Shown here piece by piece: positions 21,400 through 35,900 of a stretch of DNA of 64,000 nt. Source of the DNA: Sipunculus nudus (lineage: Eukaryota > Annelida > Sipuncula > Golfingiida > Sipunculidae); contig CM049309.1 in the NCBI GenBank assembly GCA_026874595.1, positions 14,376,576-14,440,575 on the forward strand, read 5' to 3'. The notes under the pieces were generated by a model. That model saw only the letters and a program-made list of their open reading frames with translations, was not told where the DNA came from and ran no database searches. The position numbers and the translations under genes are program-made. Every line of letters begins with the position of its first letter. Within the stretch, counting starts at the first letter, position 1.

Positions 21400-24300
21400 G
21401 TTAGTCTGAAGGTTGCTCAGATCTTCAGGTCTTGTAGAAATATCATCCTCAGATAGTTTAAAGAAAAAAAAAAGGAAAGACATTTTCAAGTGATTAAAAT
21501 TCCATTTTTCATTCTTTGCCATTGTACCTTATTTATTTGTACAAGCAGATCCCACTTTTAAAGGATCTTCTGATGATATCTGATGTCTATTAACTAAAGA
21601 TAATTCCTGTAACTTTTTATAAATATATGCCAGAAAAAAGGCTGTTTGGTTTTGTTGATACCCATATGTTTATACCGCATGGGGGCAACCCAAAATAACT
21701 TAAATCCAAATGCATTCTGGTGGTGAGTCAGACGAACCAGTGTTTTACAAACGCCTCTTTGCAACTTTCACAACTATGCAACCAACCACCTTAGATAACA
21801 TGAGTTTTGCTGGTCAACATTAGCACATATACTGTGTTTACTATCGGCCTGTAGATTAGAAAGATCATACTTTTGTTACTTAGGTGTTATAAGAACTTTT
21901 CTAAACAGGAACTACCTACAGTTCATCAATGTTTCTCCAGAATAAGCAGAAATATCCAATTCTATAAAGGAGATAATTTAAGGGACATAATCAGGAGCAA
22001 TATTATGCCTTTTCTTTCACTCAATTGTTCAGCTGCTTTAAACAAAAGTTTACCAGCAAAACCATCCCAGCGCACAGTCTCAGTACCTTGCATACGGCTG
22101 TTTAATACCTTGTTATGGCTATGTGTGTTGGTGGACACAGTCCATGTATGTCTGTTTATCAAACAAGGTCGCATGACTCAAGGCCCGATTGTGAGCTGCA
22201 ACACGCCATGTGTCAGCCAGCGGGAACAAAATTACATTTTTTTTTTCAGGCCAAGTCAGTCAGGGCATCTCCTGATTGACACATATTGTGGCACCAGGAT
22301 GCACATTGCCCTATGTGCTGTGTTTTTGTTGACACCTTTGATTGGGCCAGGTCCACTGTTTTTAACACTCATTCACAGGAGTAAGCAAATTGTTTCAAGG
22401 CAATATTTTGGCAGGTACACATTTTTTTAAAGGGAAGCAGCTATTTTTTGTGTTAATTGAACATGCTGTATAGTAAATGGGCCCCTTTAAAAACCTGGCT
22501 TTAAACCCCTGATTTACCATCAAGCAGTTTCCTAGTCTGTTATCTATTAAATTAATTTTTAAGGATGTTTTGTGATTTTTTTTTGGTAATTCAAAACACT
22601 TGTAATCATAATGAAATTTTTTACTTTATAATGTCGTAATTACTTAAACTGTTTTGTCTATAAATGCAACTGTGATGACTTTGGTCTTATGTTTATAGGC
22701 AAGGACATGCCATTTGTGTCAAGGGAGAAACAATCTACTTGTTTGGAGGTAGCAGCACAGCTAAGGTGTAGTAGCAATTTTAGATTGCAGCACTTTTCTT
22801 CCTAGATATTTAACTTGTATACATTTCATGTACTTTATTGGTAGTATTTGTTTCATTATTTTTACACACATGCATGTACACTAAATATAAGTTTCTATAC
22901 TCAGCATAGTTTTTAACTTTATTTTAACTTTAGATACAACACTTGTAATATGCATCATGATTTAATTTCATTTTCTTATATTTTATTTTTTAATATGGTT
23001 TTATTACCATTTATAGTTAAACTAGCTAATCTATTTTATAAACTTTATTTCCTCACCGTTTCCTGAACTCTTCTCCTTGACTTATTTGAATTTCTTAAAT
23101 GACTGTTGCTGTATAGAATCTTTATTTTGTGTCAATTTGAATATTTTAAAAATCAACGGGCATCCTAAATTTTCAATTTGTTTTTTTTTTTTTGCTAAAA
23201 ACATCTTGAAAACCCTTCGGCAGAAATAATAACATTCCTTAGCTTCATTAACAAAAATTTTTGTGGTATCCCATATGTGCAGTACTAGTTCTTCAAACAT
23301 TAAATTGAAATAATCAATCATTTTTCGGAAAAAAAAAATCCTAAAAAAAAAAAAAAACACAGATATATGGTCCATTCATGGTTCAAAAGATTTGGCATCA
23401 AATACAAATGTATAATAATAATATTAATAATAATTGTAATAATAATAATAATTAGAGTTTGTATAGCCCTTTCTCATTTTACATTATCAAAGTGACTACT
23501 GGATAAAATAGTAATTTAAACAAATAACAACCAAACCTTTCCTTACACCCATCTCTGTATTATGGACACCACTCTATAATGGACACTCAAGATGGTCCCA
23601 TGAAATGATAGAGCCTGAGTCCTATATTCTCTTAAATAAAGACTCCTATATATTAAAGGGAAAATCCACTATCCACTTGATGACCATAATTTTGGGGCTC
23701 TGCTGTAATTTTCAATATGTTTTTTAGATTTATTGTTTTGGATGCCTGTTGATATTTATTTCTTAGTAACAAACCTAAACCTTAGAAGGTGGGCCTATAT
23801 CTCTGTCACTGTTTCTGCTACCTGTAGGATGGGAAAGCTATAGTCTACCACAATGACCTGTATGCACTCAATGGTAAGAACACGGCACATATCCCTAAGT
23901 ACATGATTTAAAAAAAAAAAGTTGGGTTCTCAGACACCTTATCTCAGATATCAGTGCAGGAGAGCAATTTCTTATCTTTACATAAAATTTACAATGAATT
24001 AAATTACCTGATCAGTGGAAATTCTGACTACATTATAATAATTTAATTGTTTATCAGCACATTTAAAAGTATATGGTAAAAAAATGAAATTTATTGAAAT
24101 TTCATGATTTATTTGCTCGACAGAAATTTTTCAGCAGCTGGATCTCAAAATTGGTCAATTTCTACCAAAAATAAAAATATGGTAGGTCAAAATGTGTGGT
24201 GCCTGAGAAACCAGTTTTTTTTATTTTTTTGCCTTCTATCTGCAGTGCTTTGTACTTACTCAATCAACAAGGATCTTAATGACCAAGTTGCTTTACCTTC

Positions 24301-26947
24301 ATTGTCTCCATATTTTGATGGTCATCCAGACAATTTCAAGCTGTTACTATTGTCAGTTTCACCACCTGCAATCCACTTGTTTTTGTTGATTATTTTCTAA
24401 GAGCTTTATATTTTTCCCTTGAAAACTACATATGGAAGTGACAACCTAATATGGCCATGAAGAATTTTACATTAAATAACTAGTTAATGTTTCACAATTT
24501 TTCATCTCTTCACAAAGATCTGACAGATCTAATGTGTTTCTGCATGAGTAGCCATGTTTGCTTTTGCTGGTTATATATTTTTAGAGTGTTTACATGACAT
24601 ATTTCAATAAGCAGCAGTCAACTGAGGCTGTTTTTTACATGTGACCAATGACCTTGACCGCCATAAGTGGGTCTGATATGTTGTAAAATGTAAATATCCA
24701 AATAATTCTGTTTCAAAAATAAGCTGTTAGGTTGGTATTTTATTACCATGCTGAAAATTAGGTTCTTTAATCCTCTACTCTTCACTTTATTTATTTCCCT
24801 TGAAATTTAACTTATAAAAACTTTTATAGCAAAAAAAAAAACAGGTGGAAATGAGGGGATGAACCGAACTATAGTTAAATTAATCTCAACAGTTGTTGGA
24901 AAAATTACACACAGCTTTATTCATTTGAATGAGGAGTGTAGCTTTCATATTCTTGCTTAAGTGACAGCACTTTCATTTTTCATATTTTCGTTTATTTTCA
25001 AATACCTTGTGATTTCATGAGTATATTTGGTAGTTATACTATTTTAAATGAATATCCATATAACATATTGGAGCAAAATTGCTCAGATGTTTAGTTCATC
25101 AGAATTTATCTAGACACCATTCATATATTTTTAGTTAACAATATTCAAATTATGTCTGGAAAGAAGGAATACTAGTCTGACTAATGAGAATTCTGAAGTG
25201 TGTATTTCAGTGAATATACCCTCTCCCTCTTGAGTTTAGTATCAACAAAATTTTGCACAAATTTTGTTCGTGAGTTTATAAAACCAGAGCCAATTATTTG
25301 AATGCCAGTGATGTGCAATCCACAACAATAGATGGCTTTAGGACATGTTTAGTTTTCTCATTTTTATTTGTTTTAGTTCTAAAAGCATTATGAGAATTAA
25401 CATTTATGACTGTGTTCCTTATTCTTAGTGTACAGAAGTGTATTGCACTATTCAAGTTATTGCACTATCCAAGTCTGACTTAAAACAGAATGACATGAAG
25501 GTGTGGTGTTTGAATTGAGACCTTATATCAGTACTGGAGTATATTTCTGGGAGTTAATATTTGTGTGTCATGTGATGAAAATATAGAAATAATAATCCTA
25601 TACAAAAAGGTTACTGCAGAAATAAAAATTGAACCCTTTTACATATTTGTGTGGTAGTTAATTATTTACTTTTTTTTAATGTGCAGTTTTGAAAAACTAA
25701 TAAGTTGTGAATATCATCCATAATATTCCTGCAGTAAAGTTATGTAAGCCATTTCCAGGTAATATGCAAATCTGTGGACTTTATTCTTGTTTTAATTTGC
25801 ATATATAGTGAAGAATGAAAGAATGTCATGGAAATTGTTGGAGCAAACTGGCAAGGTGCCGTGTCGGAGAGATGGACACTGCATGTGGTAAGACTTTGTC
25901 TTGTATTTTTAAAACAGCTGACATATAACTTACATATAATTTACAGAACGCACCTTCGACACTGATTGCTTTCCACAGGAATGGATAGGTGACAAAATTA
26001 TTGGCCATGCTGAACTGGTTGATTTTACCTTAAATATTTATATTTGTATGAAACTTTTACTCTCATATGATATAAAGCAAGGGCTTATTGAGTTTTAATA
26101 AAACTTTTTATAATTATCATAACTATTATGATAATTTAATTATTGTAATTATTATAATTATTGTGATTTTTATGCTATTATTTATATTGTCATTGTTGTT
26201 ATAGTAAAGGATGGAGAATTCAAGAGAAAATTAAGCATTAATTTGCCTAAATACAATCAGATTGTCTTTCTATCTTTATTCCATGCAGTAAATATCAGAG
26301 ATACACTAATAACACGATCTTTCTGTTGTAAACATTTATGAAAATTTTATTTTTTTCATGTTACTGGTTAATCCTGATGATCTTATTGGTTCACCTATAT
26401 CATTTGATATACAGTGAAACCTTGATTATGGGGACACCTTTGGGACTAGCCAAACTGCTCACGATATAAAAGGTACCCACATAACTGTAATATGTATAAA
26501 TAATAAGGCAAATAAAAAAATGGGACTGTCAAAAACTGCCTACTATATAGCTATGGGGGCGGTGGTGTAGTGGGGGTGTTGTGGGGGCGGTGGTGTAATG
26601 GTTAAGGTGTCAGGCTCATGATGGAGAGGTCATGAGTTCGAATCCCGGTCAGACCCCAACCTTGCCAAGACCCTTAGGCAAGGTCTCAACCGCAAATGTG
26701 CCTCTGTCCACCCAGCAGTGGAAATAGGTGCTAGTAGATACTGGGAAGGAAACCTGCGATGGATTTGCGTCCCATCCAGGAGGAGTTTTTAACTCCTAAG
26801 TGGCCTCACGCTACAGAAACCGGGATAAGCTCCAGCCTGATGAGCCATTAGGCTCGGGTGTAAAAGCCCAGCAGACCTTACCTTTACCTTACCTACCTCT
26901 ACAAGAAGTTCCACTTTACTGATATATCAGTATTGTTTTAACCTTAT

Positions 26948-26990
<43 letters not shown>

Positions 26991-29900
26991 AGAGATCATT
27001 CTGAGACATGTATGTGAAGGAATCTTTCATGTTTGATGAAATCTGCAGTGCTGCCACTGTATTCTTTTTTTTAAAGTAACATACTCTTTTTCAGGCAAGA
27101 CTATTTTTTTTACTTTTTCATGCTTTTATCATTGGTTAATACTTATTTATACTTTACCTAAACTCATCATCTTGAGGTGGTGATTATAGACAGATTACCA
27201 TAACAAATTGAGTGCAGTAGACATGCTCTGTCAATATTTCATAAAGTTGCATTTTATTAGCAATGATTTTTTTCTGTGATCTTGCCAATGTTTTACAAAA
27301 TCACTGGATGTATGGGATACTGGAATATATATATACTTTCACATCTGAAGCTTGTTTAGAAGTATGGCATGCTGAACAATTGTATAAAAAAATTATCGTG
27401 CTATTTGGCATTAGTTCTTTAGTTTTCATACTTTTTCAGACAATTTTATGCTTGTAAACTTTTATATTTGTTTTCATTAAATCCAGATTTGCAGCACTAA
27501 ATCTATTAAGCTAAAATCAGTGTATTCAGACATACCATGTATATTTTGTCCAGTTTGTATAGTAAATGATGCCTGTGTCTCCTTGTACTAAAACTGAATA
27601 AATGTAATTTGTGTAAGGAATGTTAGCTCATCAACAAAACTACTTTTCACCTTTCTGTTTTCTTTGTTTAACAATCCTGTTTTTTTATTTCCAGCATTGT
27701 GGATGACCAGATTTGTCTGTTTGGTGGAAAAGACAGTGTTGGTTTGTTGCAGTGCCTTCCTGACCTGTATGTGTGTCCACTAGGTAATAAGCATCAAATA
27801 TATTGGAGAATTCATTTTTGACATATTAAAAGTTATCTAATTTCCAGTGGGCAGTAAGGTACAAATCTGCCTTATTCATGATTCTTTTAAAGTTAAATTC
27901 ATTATGGCACTTGAATGATACCAGTCATTTGTTGTGTGATATCTTATTTGGTTTTGAGATGAAGCTTGCTATATTCTCCCTAACACCAAAATCTGAGTGA
28001 TTTAGAGTGCTTTGCTTTAGTTATCATAACTATATATACAATCCATGTAAATAAATATATTGTAAATTTAAATACAGTTGGTTATCCCTGTTTTCCGCAC
28101 AGCAAAAATGTTAACATAAAAACAAACAAGACAGCAGTGGAAAAACATACTAGGGATGAATGAGGCTAGTTAATTACCAGTTGAGACATCCCTGAACTCT
28201 TTACATAGTGGTCTTGCTACACTCATTCAACACACTTATTACACTTAACCAGTGCAGGGTTTGCTATGTTTTGCTACCAGGAAGTTGGTATTTGGCCAAG
28301 AATAAGCCCTGCATCAAGAGTGTAAAACATTCTTTCTTAAACTCTTATTGGATTTATGCCTTTTAATCAGATTCATCCTAATATGACTTACCTTGACCAT
28401 ATTCCACTGAAGCAGTGATCAAGATATAAACTAGCTGTGTGCCTGTATCCCACTTCTCTGCTCTCACTGTTGCACTTGGTAATTTCTCCTTTGCATAGCC
28501 TCTTTGGGACTTTAATACATATCTCTGTGTTGATTATGGTGGCATCTGATCTCTTGTTATCTCAGGTGATTAATTAATTACCTGTGACAGCTGACAGGTC
28601 CTTTCATTAACATTAACGAGCAGTTCCTTTCTTGTTTACAAAGCATGACCTCAACCTCCGACCAGGGCAAATTAAATATTACATCTTTATTATTACATTA
28701 ATGATACATATTTCATCAAACATTTAACAAACACATAAAACTAAGATGAATAAGATAAGTAGACTTAAAAATTTATTGTGTTATCTACACTGCAACTTTT
28801 GAATGGCCATATTATCCTGAATCGATCAACTCAAAAAGGATTGCTATTAGTTTTTTTTTTGGGGGGGGGGGGGGAGGTTATTCAGTTTTATCCAAAGTCT
28901 GTCATTCTTTCATTTCAAAGCACTTGGGCGCTAAGCATTTACCAAAGGCTATTGTCTATTACATTACAGTAGCTAGTTTACTTTTCCTTGATGCAGAATG
29001 GGCTAGGTAGATTTTTCCACTCTTTTATAATATTCCATGCTTCCATACTGTCTTCAGATTTTTCAGATACCTTCTGTGCAATTGTTTGATACATTAAGAG
29101 ACTGGTGATTGGCAGTCAGCTGGAGAATTAGCAATGTGTTTTCTGCCAAGTTGAGATAGCAAACACTGCATTCAAATTGACCATAAATGTTATAATAATT
29201 TCTGTAGGTACTTATTACCATATTGTGAGATACTAGGTGCATATTCTCTGCCTATTGATGCACAGTAATGGAATATTTGTCTGTTTGCTTAAAGGAACCA
29301 ACTCCCACCACAAAAGTATGTTGTTTACTTCATATGACTTTTCAAGGATAAAATGCAGGCCTGTATAGAATGAATTTCTTTAAAGCATTTATCTACCAGT
29401 GTAGACAGTTTGATCATAATGATTGCTTTTTTGAGGAACTAACTTTATTTTTAAGGTTAATCATACTCTCTATGAAAATAAAAAATATTATATAAAAAAG
29501 TTGTAATTTGAACTTTCATCTATTTTTAGACACATTAAAATGGAAAGTTGCTGAAACACAGGGGGCAGCACCAGCCACCCTGGGATTTACGATGTCCCAG
29601 GTTGGGCCCACATTGTATGTGTTCGGCGGAGTAGAAGACACTATTGTGAGGAATGACATGTTCATGCTAAACCTGGACAACCTTACCTGGGCACCACTCA
29701 AAGTCTCAGGCCCTGCTCCTCCTCCAAGGTGAGAGTTAAATAAATAGGAGGTGTAATTTTTATGTGACACCTAGGCAGACAGCTATGGACATTCAGTAAC
29801 AAACTATTGAATAAGATTAATAATAAAATAGTAACAAATTTCAACAAAAATTTTGGTTGGTTGTAATTTCAAAGTAAAAAATAATTCCATAAAATTATTT

Positions 29901-32900
29901 AGTCACAAAAATTGTCATATAAAACATTCATAATAAGCAGAAGTAAAAGTTAATTTTTGGTTTCCCTTTTGTTATGTTCTACAGAAGAAGATTCAGGGGG
30001 AATCTGGTCTTATAGGTCTTAATGTTGGCTTTTATTAGTAAAAGTTGTATTGATGAATAGGTCATTGTGAGTCAGTACCAGTATGGAGATTAATATGAGA
30101 AATGGTAGTTATCCGTTAGTAGAGACTTCAGCTGGTATGTGTAGAGCTGTCCTTTTCCTTAAGTCAAAAAGTGTCCTGGGTTAGGTTGTATCCTTTAGGA
30201 GTGATATAATTTATCTCTGATTGATTTCCAGTAATTTTTTTTTCTGTTTCATGTTTAGCTGAATTGGTTGAGAGTATAAGGAAACAAATAAACTTTCCTT
30301 GATTTAGATTCAAAGTAAGGAACATTTCTGAATTACGAAATAAAAAAAAAAATTATACATGGTGAATAAGCAGATACTTTAAATGCTGAATATGGGAAAT
30401 TTATTTCAACATTAAAGATGATGGATGATTGGTTTTAGTCTGCATATGTATGATCCATCACAGGGAAGAACCCTTTCGACTTTGATGTCAGATGGTAAAA
30501 GATAAAGATCACATCTGAAGTTAATCTAAATATTGCCTTCAGATGATAAATACCTGGTGTGAATGTTAGGCTAAAATGGCATGCTGGTCAGCTGAGTGTC
30601 ATGGGCCATGGGCCATTTGTATTTAATTAAGATCTTAAAATTTTTTTTTTACTTTCCTGCTTTAGGTGTGACCATGCAACAGCAGTTGTTGGTGATGATA
30701 TTTATGTGTTAGGGGGCTGCGGAGGCCAGAGTGAATGGCTGGATGATTTATATATATTTAACACAAGTAAGTCATCCATTAATACTAGCAAAATAATAAG
30801 CCAGCAGCATGTTATATGATAAATATGTGATACCTAACTGTTTGGGACAGATTAGATTTCACCAACAGGGGCTTGCAAAAATAACCATACATGAATAATT
30901 TCAAATTCAATGCTTAGGGAAATCTGTAATCCTCACCCTCAAGTGGAGTTGAGGTTACTAAGTTTAGTTTTTTTATTCTAAATCAGTTTGCAAATGGGTC
31001 AAACAAATCACAAGTTGACTTAAGCATTAGAATTTTCTCCGGAATGAGAACTGGTTAGAATGTAAATTCTATAACATTCCTGCTAGAATTAACACACACA
31101 TGTTCTCTCTCTCTCTGTTTCTCTGTCTTTCTCTCTCTGTCTCTCTGTCTCTGTCTGCCTGTATCTCTCTGTGTCTCTGTCTCTGTATCCCTGTTATATA
31201 TATATATTCATATACATGTGCCCATTATTTATTACTCCAAAGTTTTATACTTTATTACAGAGAAACTCGTATGGTTTAAACCTCGTGTACGGGGCCTCAC
31301 ACCTGCACCTCGTGGGTTTCATTCATTCACTGCACATCGTGAAAAGGTTGGTTAATACTTTTCATTTTCTGACCAAGGTTAGCTAGTGTTATAAAAAAAG
31401 ATAGGCTCTGTATTCAAGGTTTTCATAGAGGTTTATACATATTAATGACCACTTTTTTGTGCTTCCTCCTTTTATTCAAAGAACATTGTTAAAGAGAGCC
31501 TATGGTAAATAAAATTGCAGGATTGGGATGTGATTATGTAAATATGTGTAACTATAGTTTGTATGGACAAGGTATACAACTAACATACATCAGAGACCTG
31601 AGGCTCAAGCTTACATGCTTGGGGATAACAGTGAATGCTGACTCAATAATATACAGTTATGTTAAAGCCAAACTGGTCTCTGCAGTCCCTCTAATCAACA
31701 AAGTACAGAAAAACCTGGCCTAACGACAACCTAGGTTTAGCTACCACCTAACAATAATGACCACTTTGTCACAGTCCTAAATTCAAGGTTTCACTGTAAA
31801 TGGGATTTGGCCATACAGGATCAGGCACATCATCCTCAGCATATTCAGTTAGATCAGGTAAGAGGATTAGTTAGAGGATTTTATAATAGGGGGCTTAAAT
31901 AGTGGGTGTTAGGGGAGAGGGTGTGGGACAATAAATATACCCAGGTGTAGAAACATTTTGAAAATATAGGCTGTAATATTGTGTTATCTTGGATAGTGTG
32001 GGTGTTCATGTATTTTTTATTTTCTATATATTTTTATTTTTATTTTCTATTGTCCTCCCTGCACCCCTATCCCTCTTAAATCTAAACCTTTCAGTTGTCC
32101 CTGGTTACGTCTCCTTTTATGTTTTCAATTTTTTATATGCCCATCTTAAATAGGATTAATTATGGTATGTGCACCATCCGTCTTACCATCCATCCATCAT
32201 GCCGTGCCATCTGTCCATTTCTTAATTTACCAGGTCTTTGATGGATTATCGTGAAACTCACTATATCTAATTATCATAAGATTATCTCAGCTGAGCTTGC
32301 TGCTAGGCAAAATCCACATGCATTTAATGAGGTCAGAGGTCACCAGGCTCCTTTTGTGCTGTCGCTGCAATAATTTACAGGGAACATGATGGATTTTAAA
32401 GAAACTCAATAAAAATATGGATCAATGTAATATCATGCCTAAGTTGGATTCCCGGCAAAATTCACACATATTTAATGAGGTCAGGGATCATCAGACTTCT
32501 ATGAGGTTTGACTCGCCGATTAGGTCTCTGTTACCCATATTCTCTTGAGCTATGGGGCTTGTAAGTATCCAAAAGAATAATTAAAAATTTGATACAAAAG
32601 CTCCAGTATCTGAATAACTAATGCATTGATTGCCATGAAATTTTATAGGTTTTGCTGACATTTAGGATGAATCTTTAACATTTAAATGCATATATGATCA
32701 GGTCAAAGGTCACAGCAGGGTAAATTGCACTCATGTAGAGCTTTTGGCTTATCTTGTTTAAAACACCTGTTAGATATAATCTTTTAATCAATTTTTCAGG
32801 ACATTTATGTGTTTGGTGGCATGAGTGACACAGCAGATGACAACATCACCATCTATGGTGACCTGTACAAGCTCAGTGTTGGTGAGTTACCTGTCAAATT

Positions 32901-35900
32901 AATGAAAAAAAAAATTATAGGAAATGTCTCATACAATCTTTTTAATACTCAGCAGACTGAAATAAGCTAAAGCAATCACTCTTTGTCCATTGTACGTCCG
33001 GCTAGCTGGATGTTAACAAGGCACAAATCATAACCAATAGACCTAAAAAACTTTCACTGTACATCCAGTGAGGTCCATGAAAGTCATTTTACCCATTGCT
33101 TAAGGGTCCTTGAATTCAGCTGAGCATCATGGTCCATGGGCCACTTTTTTATGCTAAACTTGGCTTCTGGTGCCTGCAAGATTCACTCTTAAGAATCTGT
33201 GTATCTATAAGCTTTCAATTCAGTTTAACAATAGCAGTATACAGTTAATTGCTTGCAGCCTTCAGGTTTTGCTCAACTTTTAGTCTGTATGGAAAATCAT
33301 GCAATGCTGCTACTCTATAATAAAAATAACATAAATTTTACAGGCAAGACTTCTTTTTATACTTTTTTATTACTTTTAAGGGGTTAATACTTTTTTATAC
33401 CTTTTTTTTCAAATCATCATCTTCAGCTGGTTATTAAAGGTTGTTTTCTTGAACCAATTGAGAGCAGTAGACTTGCTCTGTCATAATAGTGGCATTGTAT
33501 TAGCAATGATTTTTTTCTGTGTTCTTGCCAATGTTTTACAAAATCACTGGATATATGGAATACTGGAATAAATATACCTTTATTCTACTTTTTCCATTAA
33601 ATGCAGAGCGTCAGCACTGAAGATGGGTTTTTTTAATGTGTATCTAAAGGACTTCGAAATATAATATAGATACTCTTAAGACAGTCTCAAGGGTGAAGTC
33701 TATCTGCATAGAGTTTTTGGCAGTGATTGGTCATGTAGGGGCAGAGAAAAAACAGAATAAAGCTGATACATGACCACATAAACAACACTGAATTAAAGCA
33801 TGTTTATAAAAGTCTGTGGGAAAATAGTTAATGCACAAAAATTTTCATCTGAAGTAAAAGGGACTTTGTCTGGTGTGATTCAGGATATATTTTTAAAATT
33901 ATGTCTGAACTGATTTAATAGGTGAAAAAATATGGGAACTACACTTAAAGGAGGTATAAATTTCTGTTATTGCAGCACACAGTAAGTGGAAGCATCCACT
34001 TTACAGTGGTCTAGGAGCACGCAAAAGATACAGCCATGCTGCCTGCATCATTCACAGCCATGTAAGTTCACAAATTCATATTAATCCATGAGCATAGCAG
34101 CACAAGCCATTTTATGATATACTCAAAACACACCGCCTCATAAAGTACATTCTGTTTGCAAATTAAGAACAGGGTGGCTTGAGGCAGAGTCAGGAGCTGT
34201 CTGAGCCCATATAATTATCACTTGTGGAAAAAAGTCTGTCAGATGTAGACCATAACTAGATTTATGCAATCATCAAATGATCACTGGAAGTGCCCTAAAT
34301 GTGCCAGTTGTTTAGTGCTCTTGAGTACAGATGAAAAAATGTCATTTTATTATGACAAAATGAAAACAAATGAACACATTGGGTATAACAAACTGCAGGT
34401 GGACCACCTGTAAATAAGCTTTAAATATTACAAGTATGTTTAGAATGAACTAGCAGTAAAACAAATATGTCACCTATCCCTAATTAACTCGACAAATGTA
34501 TAATGCTAGATTGGAATGCTATAGATGAGAAACACACCAGAAGACCTTCAACCTACAGCAAAGTGACTATAATGCAGTATTGCACCAGTTAACTGAAGTG
34601 AGCATTAAAGGGGGGGTATGTAGTTCTGCAAAGGACACTCAGAAAAAAGAAAGTCACAAAACAGGGTGGCAGGAGGGAATGGTGGGTTAATTTAAACATT
34701 TTAGCTGATAAACAGGCCATAACTTCTTCATGGTCCACCCTTGCAAATATAAAAGGTCATGTGACTTTGAATCATGTGACTAGTCTTGTGACAACACAAA
34801 CCAAACCAAGTCTGCCTAAAAGGTCAAAGAGATTTCGGATCACCTAATTATTGGTCAGACTCTTAAATATTGTCTCTGTCTGCCCATGCATAAATCTCTA
34901 TAGCGCTCATTCCACACCAAGATGTATGTATATATTTGTAATTTCTTTGCAGCTGTACATCATTGGAGGAATGAGTGACACTGAAGAGCTAATGGATGTC
35001 CGAGTGTTAAAACTGATCAATCCATCAGAGAGGCAGCCAGGTATGTGTGTACCCCAGCATGCACCTGCTACTAATTATCACCATAATATTGTAACATCCC
35101 TACTCTCTTCTGTCACTATTTGTCACAATCAACTGACCAGCAGATATCGGCAAGTCACATTCAGTTAGTGACTCTGCCCACTGTACATCAAAACTGGTGC
35201 CAGTGAGGATTTGAGGTAACTATGAATCCAGCAGTTGAGCTTGAAAGCTGTCTTAGCTTTCTAAGGCAACTAGGGGTATGGGTTTGTACCAGGGTTGGTT
35301 TATGGCCCTGCCTACCACCAGGTGTAGCCACTGGCAGCCCACTTCAAACAGCAGTCATGCTATGTACCTTAGTATATACTTTTTGATTTCATGTTAAAGT
35401 TAAACAGAAATAATTCAGTTTGATTATTTGGAGTTTTAAGTTTAAATTATATTTCAGTTAAACAGTGTTGTTTTATTACTTTATATTGTGCAAGCACACA
35501 CTGTCCAGTCCCAATTTCCCCCCAGAATTAGAAAGCAAACTACAATATGTTTTGATTTAATCTGTAATATGAAAAGAGATCAATGCTTTGTTCCTGAAAG
35601 AAATACAAATTAAACCTGTCTGAAACTGAAAGACCACCTGTCTGATAAGACCACCTGTTTATTTAGACCACTCTTAAGTGAACCAAAAACATTCACATTG
35701 GTTATAACTGACCTGTCTGATAAGACCACTTGTCCATTAAGACCACTCCTGAGTGAACCAAAAACATTCACATTGGTTATAACTGACCTGTCTGATAAGA
35801 CCACATGTCCATTAAGACCACTCTTGAGTGAATCAAACACATTCACATTGGATATAACTGACCTATCTAATAAGTCACACAGATACCGGCGCGTGTGGCT

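Noticed and set aside
21873-22430. 185-codon + strand frame upstream of kelch exon 2
   Set aside because: It lies in intron 1, lacks recognisable domains, and the exon 1 to exon 2 junction skips it with matching phase.
26582-26660. tRNA-like head considered as a tRNA gene
   Set aside because: The B-box is good but no cloverleaf could be completed, and the sequence continues into a SINE body with a simple repeat tail.
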